Positions 60,940 to 64,000 of a DNA stretch of 64,000 nt are shown here, in pieces. Each line of letters starts with the position of its first letter. The stretch's first letter is position 1. The position numbers and the translations under genes were made by a program. Below the pieces are notes generated by a model. The model did not search any database and had not been told where the DNA came from. It worked only from the letters and a program-made list of their open reading frames with translations. Source of the DNA: Girardinichthys multiradiatus (taxonomy: Eukaryota > Chordata > Actinopteri > Cyprinodontiformes > Goodeidae); the NCBI RefSeq assembly GCF_021462225.1, contig NC_061794.1, forward strand, positions 45,694,914-45,758,913, read 5' to 3'.

Positions 60940-63900
60940 GTAAGAAACGCACAGAGTTAGCTCAGTGGGCTAACATTAGCCAGCTTTGCTGCCCTTGGAT
61001 TAGTTAGCGAGCAAAGTGCTAAATGGACTAGCTAAACACCCCTTTAACCAACATGGATGCTGGATGCTTTCGTTTGATGCGGTGCTTGGAGGTTATCCGC
61101 CTTGACCACGGTTTGATTCCCGAGCGGTTTTCTTGGTTTCCACAGTCTTTGAGTTTGGTTAAGTTACAAGAAAGCAGACATCCGACTACTGCTACCTCAA
61201 ATATGAGAATTCAGTCCACCTGTAGTAGTTCGAAGACATCACCAAGATAAATCCGGATTTACATTCTGCAGCAGGTGTGCTTCTGATGTCACAGCTGACG
61301 TGTGTGTTTGAAGTTGTAGGAGACAGGTTGTTCAGGTTGATGGATACATCAGGTTCTTTACCTTCTCGGCTCTGTTTATCAGACACCTTCAGATACCGTT
61401 TATAGACCAACGCGTGTAGATGTCGCTAACACATTTACTTTGTTTCTAATGTATTACGTTTGTATTCTGGATTTAAAAGATATATTTCAAGAATTTAAAA
61501 AGTACCTTATTTTTCAGTTCATGGTTCATTTACATGTGAAGATATTTCCCTATCTTTAAGCGATCAGTCCGCCCAAAGATAGGAAATTATTTGTAAAATA
61601 TGCTCGACTGTCACCAGTGGAACACAGTCACAATACTAGAGATGCACCAGTCAGTCATAGATCGTAAATGATAGACTCTGATCAGTGATCATTTTTCATA
61701 GTCTACAATCTTAATTAAGGGATCTTTCAAATACACTGCATACTGAGGTCAGACATCTAGATGGTTTTAAGGGATCTGTAGTCAAACAGCTGGGATTACG
61801 TCTCCTCAGTGACTACTTGTAATTTATGAAATAATTTTCCAGAGCTGCTCAGGGATTTGAGACTTTTGAGACACTATGACAGAGTTCCTTTACTTATTGG
61901 GATTTTATTTGAATAGATCCTGATGTCTTGATTTTAGTGTTGTGTTTTATTAAGTTTTATACTAATTTGCTGCCATCGAAGTTTGTTTTATTTATATCAA
62001 ATAATTGTTGTGAGATTACTTTAATGCTCTTGGTTTTTATAGTATTTTTGTTGTGTACTTTGGTGCAGTTTTGCTTATAAATGGATATATCTGTAACATT
62101 TTATTTAGAGCTGCTTCTCTGTCTTTCTGCAAAGCACTGAGGCTGATTGGGGAAAATCTGACCTGGATGTTTTATTACAGCATTTACAAAATAAAATGAC
62201 CGTATTTTTATTATCTCTACTACTGTCATTTAAAGTCTGAGGCAGTGACTGCTAAAAGACCTCAGCCAGGTTTATTTCAGTCTCATGTGATAGCAGCCGT
62301 CACATGATGCCGTCATCTGATTTACTTTTCCTTTCCCTTCTTTATGTGTTTTTACACTTTTCTGAACTTGGTGACACTTCCTTTAGATCCCACTGAGTGT
62401 GGAGGCTTCAGATAGACAAATGATAGCAGTAACTGCTCAAATAAACCAGTGTCTAAAAAATTGAGGGCAAATTTGTTCACACGAGTTTTTTCCTTTCCCA
62501 AGTAAAACCTCCCTGCTCACCATTGGATAGATCACTAAGGTAAATCTACATGCATTCGTTCCAGGTTGCTCTAGCAGAGTCCAGGTTATTCCTCCTTTCT
62601 GCTGGACTGTTAGCATGTCTGAGTCCATTAATAAAACAGACTAGTAATGCTGACGGAGTGCCGAATCAACATTAGCTAATGAATTGGACTGGCTTTTTTT
62701 ACGCTTATAGCCTCTTAATGCCAAGATGTATAGACTAATTGGGAAACAGTGTGAATCTTTGTGTCTAACCTAAAGCTAACGTTTTGCTTTGCTGGCACTC
62801 TGCTGTACTGAACTTTAGTTCATTTATTAAATAAATTGTAGCTTTTAAATTAAATTGTTTTTGCTTGAAAGGTTAACAATTTAACTAAGTGGCTTTAATG
62901 ACTGAATACCAGTCAGGCAAGGTATAGTAATGCTTTGAGCCAATGGCCTGTTACTAATAACTATATTTGTTGTTATCATCAGAGGATGTCAGTTTGCATC
63001 ATTAGACGAATGCAGAAATTGTGGTTAGATGAGCCAAGAAAGTGATGTGAAATACTTCAGCCACAGTTTCATGCTCATATTTTATGTGAGCTGTCACTGA
63101 GATGGACACATTTTGCTCTATCTGGCGAACGAAGCTTGGGTTGGCACAGTTGTTTCAGTCTAATGACCAGGCTTGAAGAGCTCAGCATAAGAGCACATTG
63201 CTGCTCGAACATTTAGTTTCCTGCCTTGCAATTGTGTGACAGCTGTGTTTACTTTCCATCAGTTATAGCGATGAGGTCACATCACTGGTTCTCTGACAGG
63301 ATTGGCCATGGCGGCGTGGTCTTTGCAAAGCTAATTGGTAACCTGCAATCTCATGTTTCCATCAGTTGTCAAACGAAATAGAAATGAAATGTGGAAAACG
63401 TTGATATATTAAAAATGTATTTGAAGTTTTTTGTTTTCAGTAGAGTTTAAAGAACATAAAGTACCAAGCAAGCGTGGACGCTGCAGTGAGGGTATTCACC
63501 TGAGATTGGGTCATGGGATTTTTTTTTCTTCATAAAGACACTGATACTCATTTTTGGCAGACTCAAACAACTAATAATTTTAACAAGGGACATGTTGGCT
63601 TCATTAAAACCAGTTTGTAGGAGATATTCACTAAAATAGGGCCCTAAGCTAACCAAGAAATATTTTGGTAATAGTGAGAATTCTTCTAACTCTAGGATGA
63701 CTTAAAATCCTTGATGGGCTGAATATTTATGCAGTCAAATATTCATATTTTTTGTAAATATTGAGCATGTACACATATATGCCATATCACTGGTAGTGTA
63801 ATCACAACAGATTGTGGCATGCCACATTTTTTAAGGCCTTTAAGGAAGATTTACCTTACATTATATGTCTGTATACATTATACTACACAAAATGATTTTA

Positions 63901-64000
63901 GAAACAAATAAATATTAAAAGCAGAGAAAATTCATAGTGTTTTTTTAAGTACAGCTCATCTCATTGTTACAACTAATAAAAACCAAAAGTTGGAATTTTC
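60940..64000 (+). other. Non-coding stretch, probable intron or intergenic
   Basis: About 3 kb, AT-rich. I find no exon with splice sites and family resemblance, no RNA gene and no clear transposon. The longest ORFs (61053-61250, 61192-61410, 63447-63656) match no family. Confidence 0.6.

Noticed and set aside
1..64000. Search for tRNA, rRNA, CRISPR arrays, prokaryotic operons
   Set aside because: None seen; the sequence is clearly a vertebrate genomic region with introns.

Overview
The window is vertebrate nuclear DNA, most likely from a teleost fish. Small exons with canonical GT-AG introns, a laminin alpha chain gene, and introns full of Tc1/mariner, hAT-like, PIF/Harbinger-like and LINE fragments typical of fish genomes all point that way. 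There is no bacterial, plasmid or CRISPR content.

Layout. (1) Positions 1-49564, + strand: the 3' part of lama5 (laminin subunit alpha-5). I resolved 61 coding exons, the first cut by the window edge. Their splice phases chain without a break into about 2,878 residues plus stop. In order they encode the end of domain V, globular domain IVb, LE array IIIb, L4 domain IVa (with a conserved RGD), LE array IIIa, the coiled coil (domain I/II), and LG1-LG5. A further exon-like duplicate of window exon 4 lies at 3452-3581. (2) Positions 49565 to about 50400: lama5 3' UTR with an AATAAA signal. (3) Positions 60660 down to about 50410, - strand: adrm1 (Rpn13, the proteasomal ubiquitin receptor), complete with one non-coding and nine coding exons (414 residues). 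It converges tail to tail on lama5. LAMA5 next to ADRM1 is also the human arrangement, which supports the lama5 call over lama3. (4) About 60660-60940: a compact promoter region that looks bidirectional, with a putative non-coding first exon on the + strand ending at a strong donor. (5) 60940-64000: no recognisable coding sequence, probably intron or intergenic.

Mobile DNA. The best-preserved element is a 1,610-bp Tc1-like transposon at 19692-21301, opposite in orientation to lama5, with 200-bp inverted repeats, a TA target duplication and a transposase broken by one stop codon. At least eight older Tc1/mariner remnants, several LINE reverse-transcriptase pieces and several MITEs lie in other introns. 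Two related PIF/Harbinger-like MITEs sit in opposite orientation on either side of adrm1 coding exons 4-8.

Gene roles. lama5 makes the alpha chain of the basement-membrane trimers laminin-511 and -521. adrm1 makes a cytosolic/nuclear 26S proteasome subunit that binds ubiquitin and recruits UCH37. They are unrelated in function and neighbours only by conserved synteny. The most notable new observation is the candidate alternative exon pair in domain IVb of lama5. Comparisons with human proteins are from memory, not from a search.
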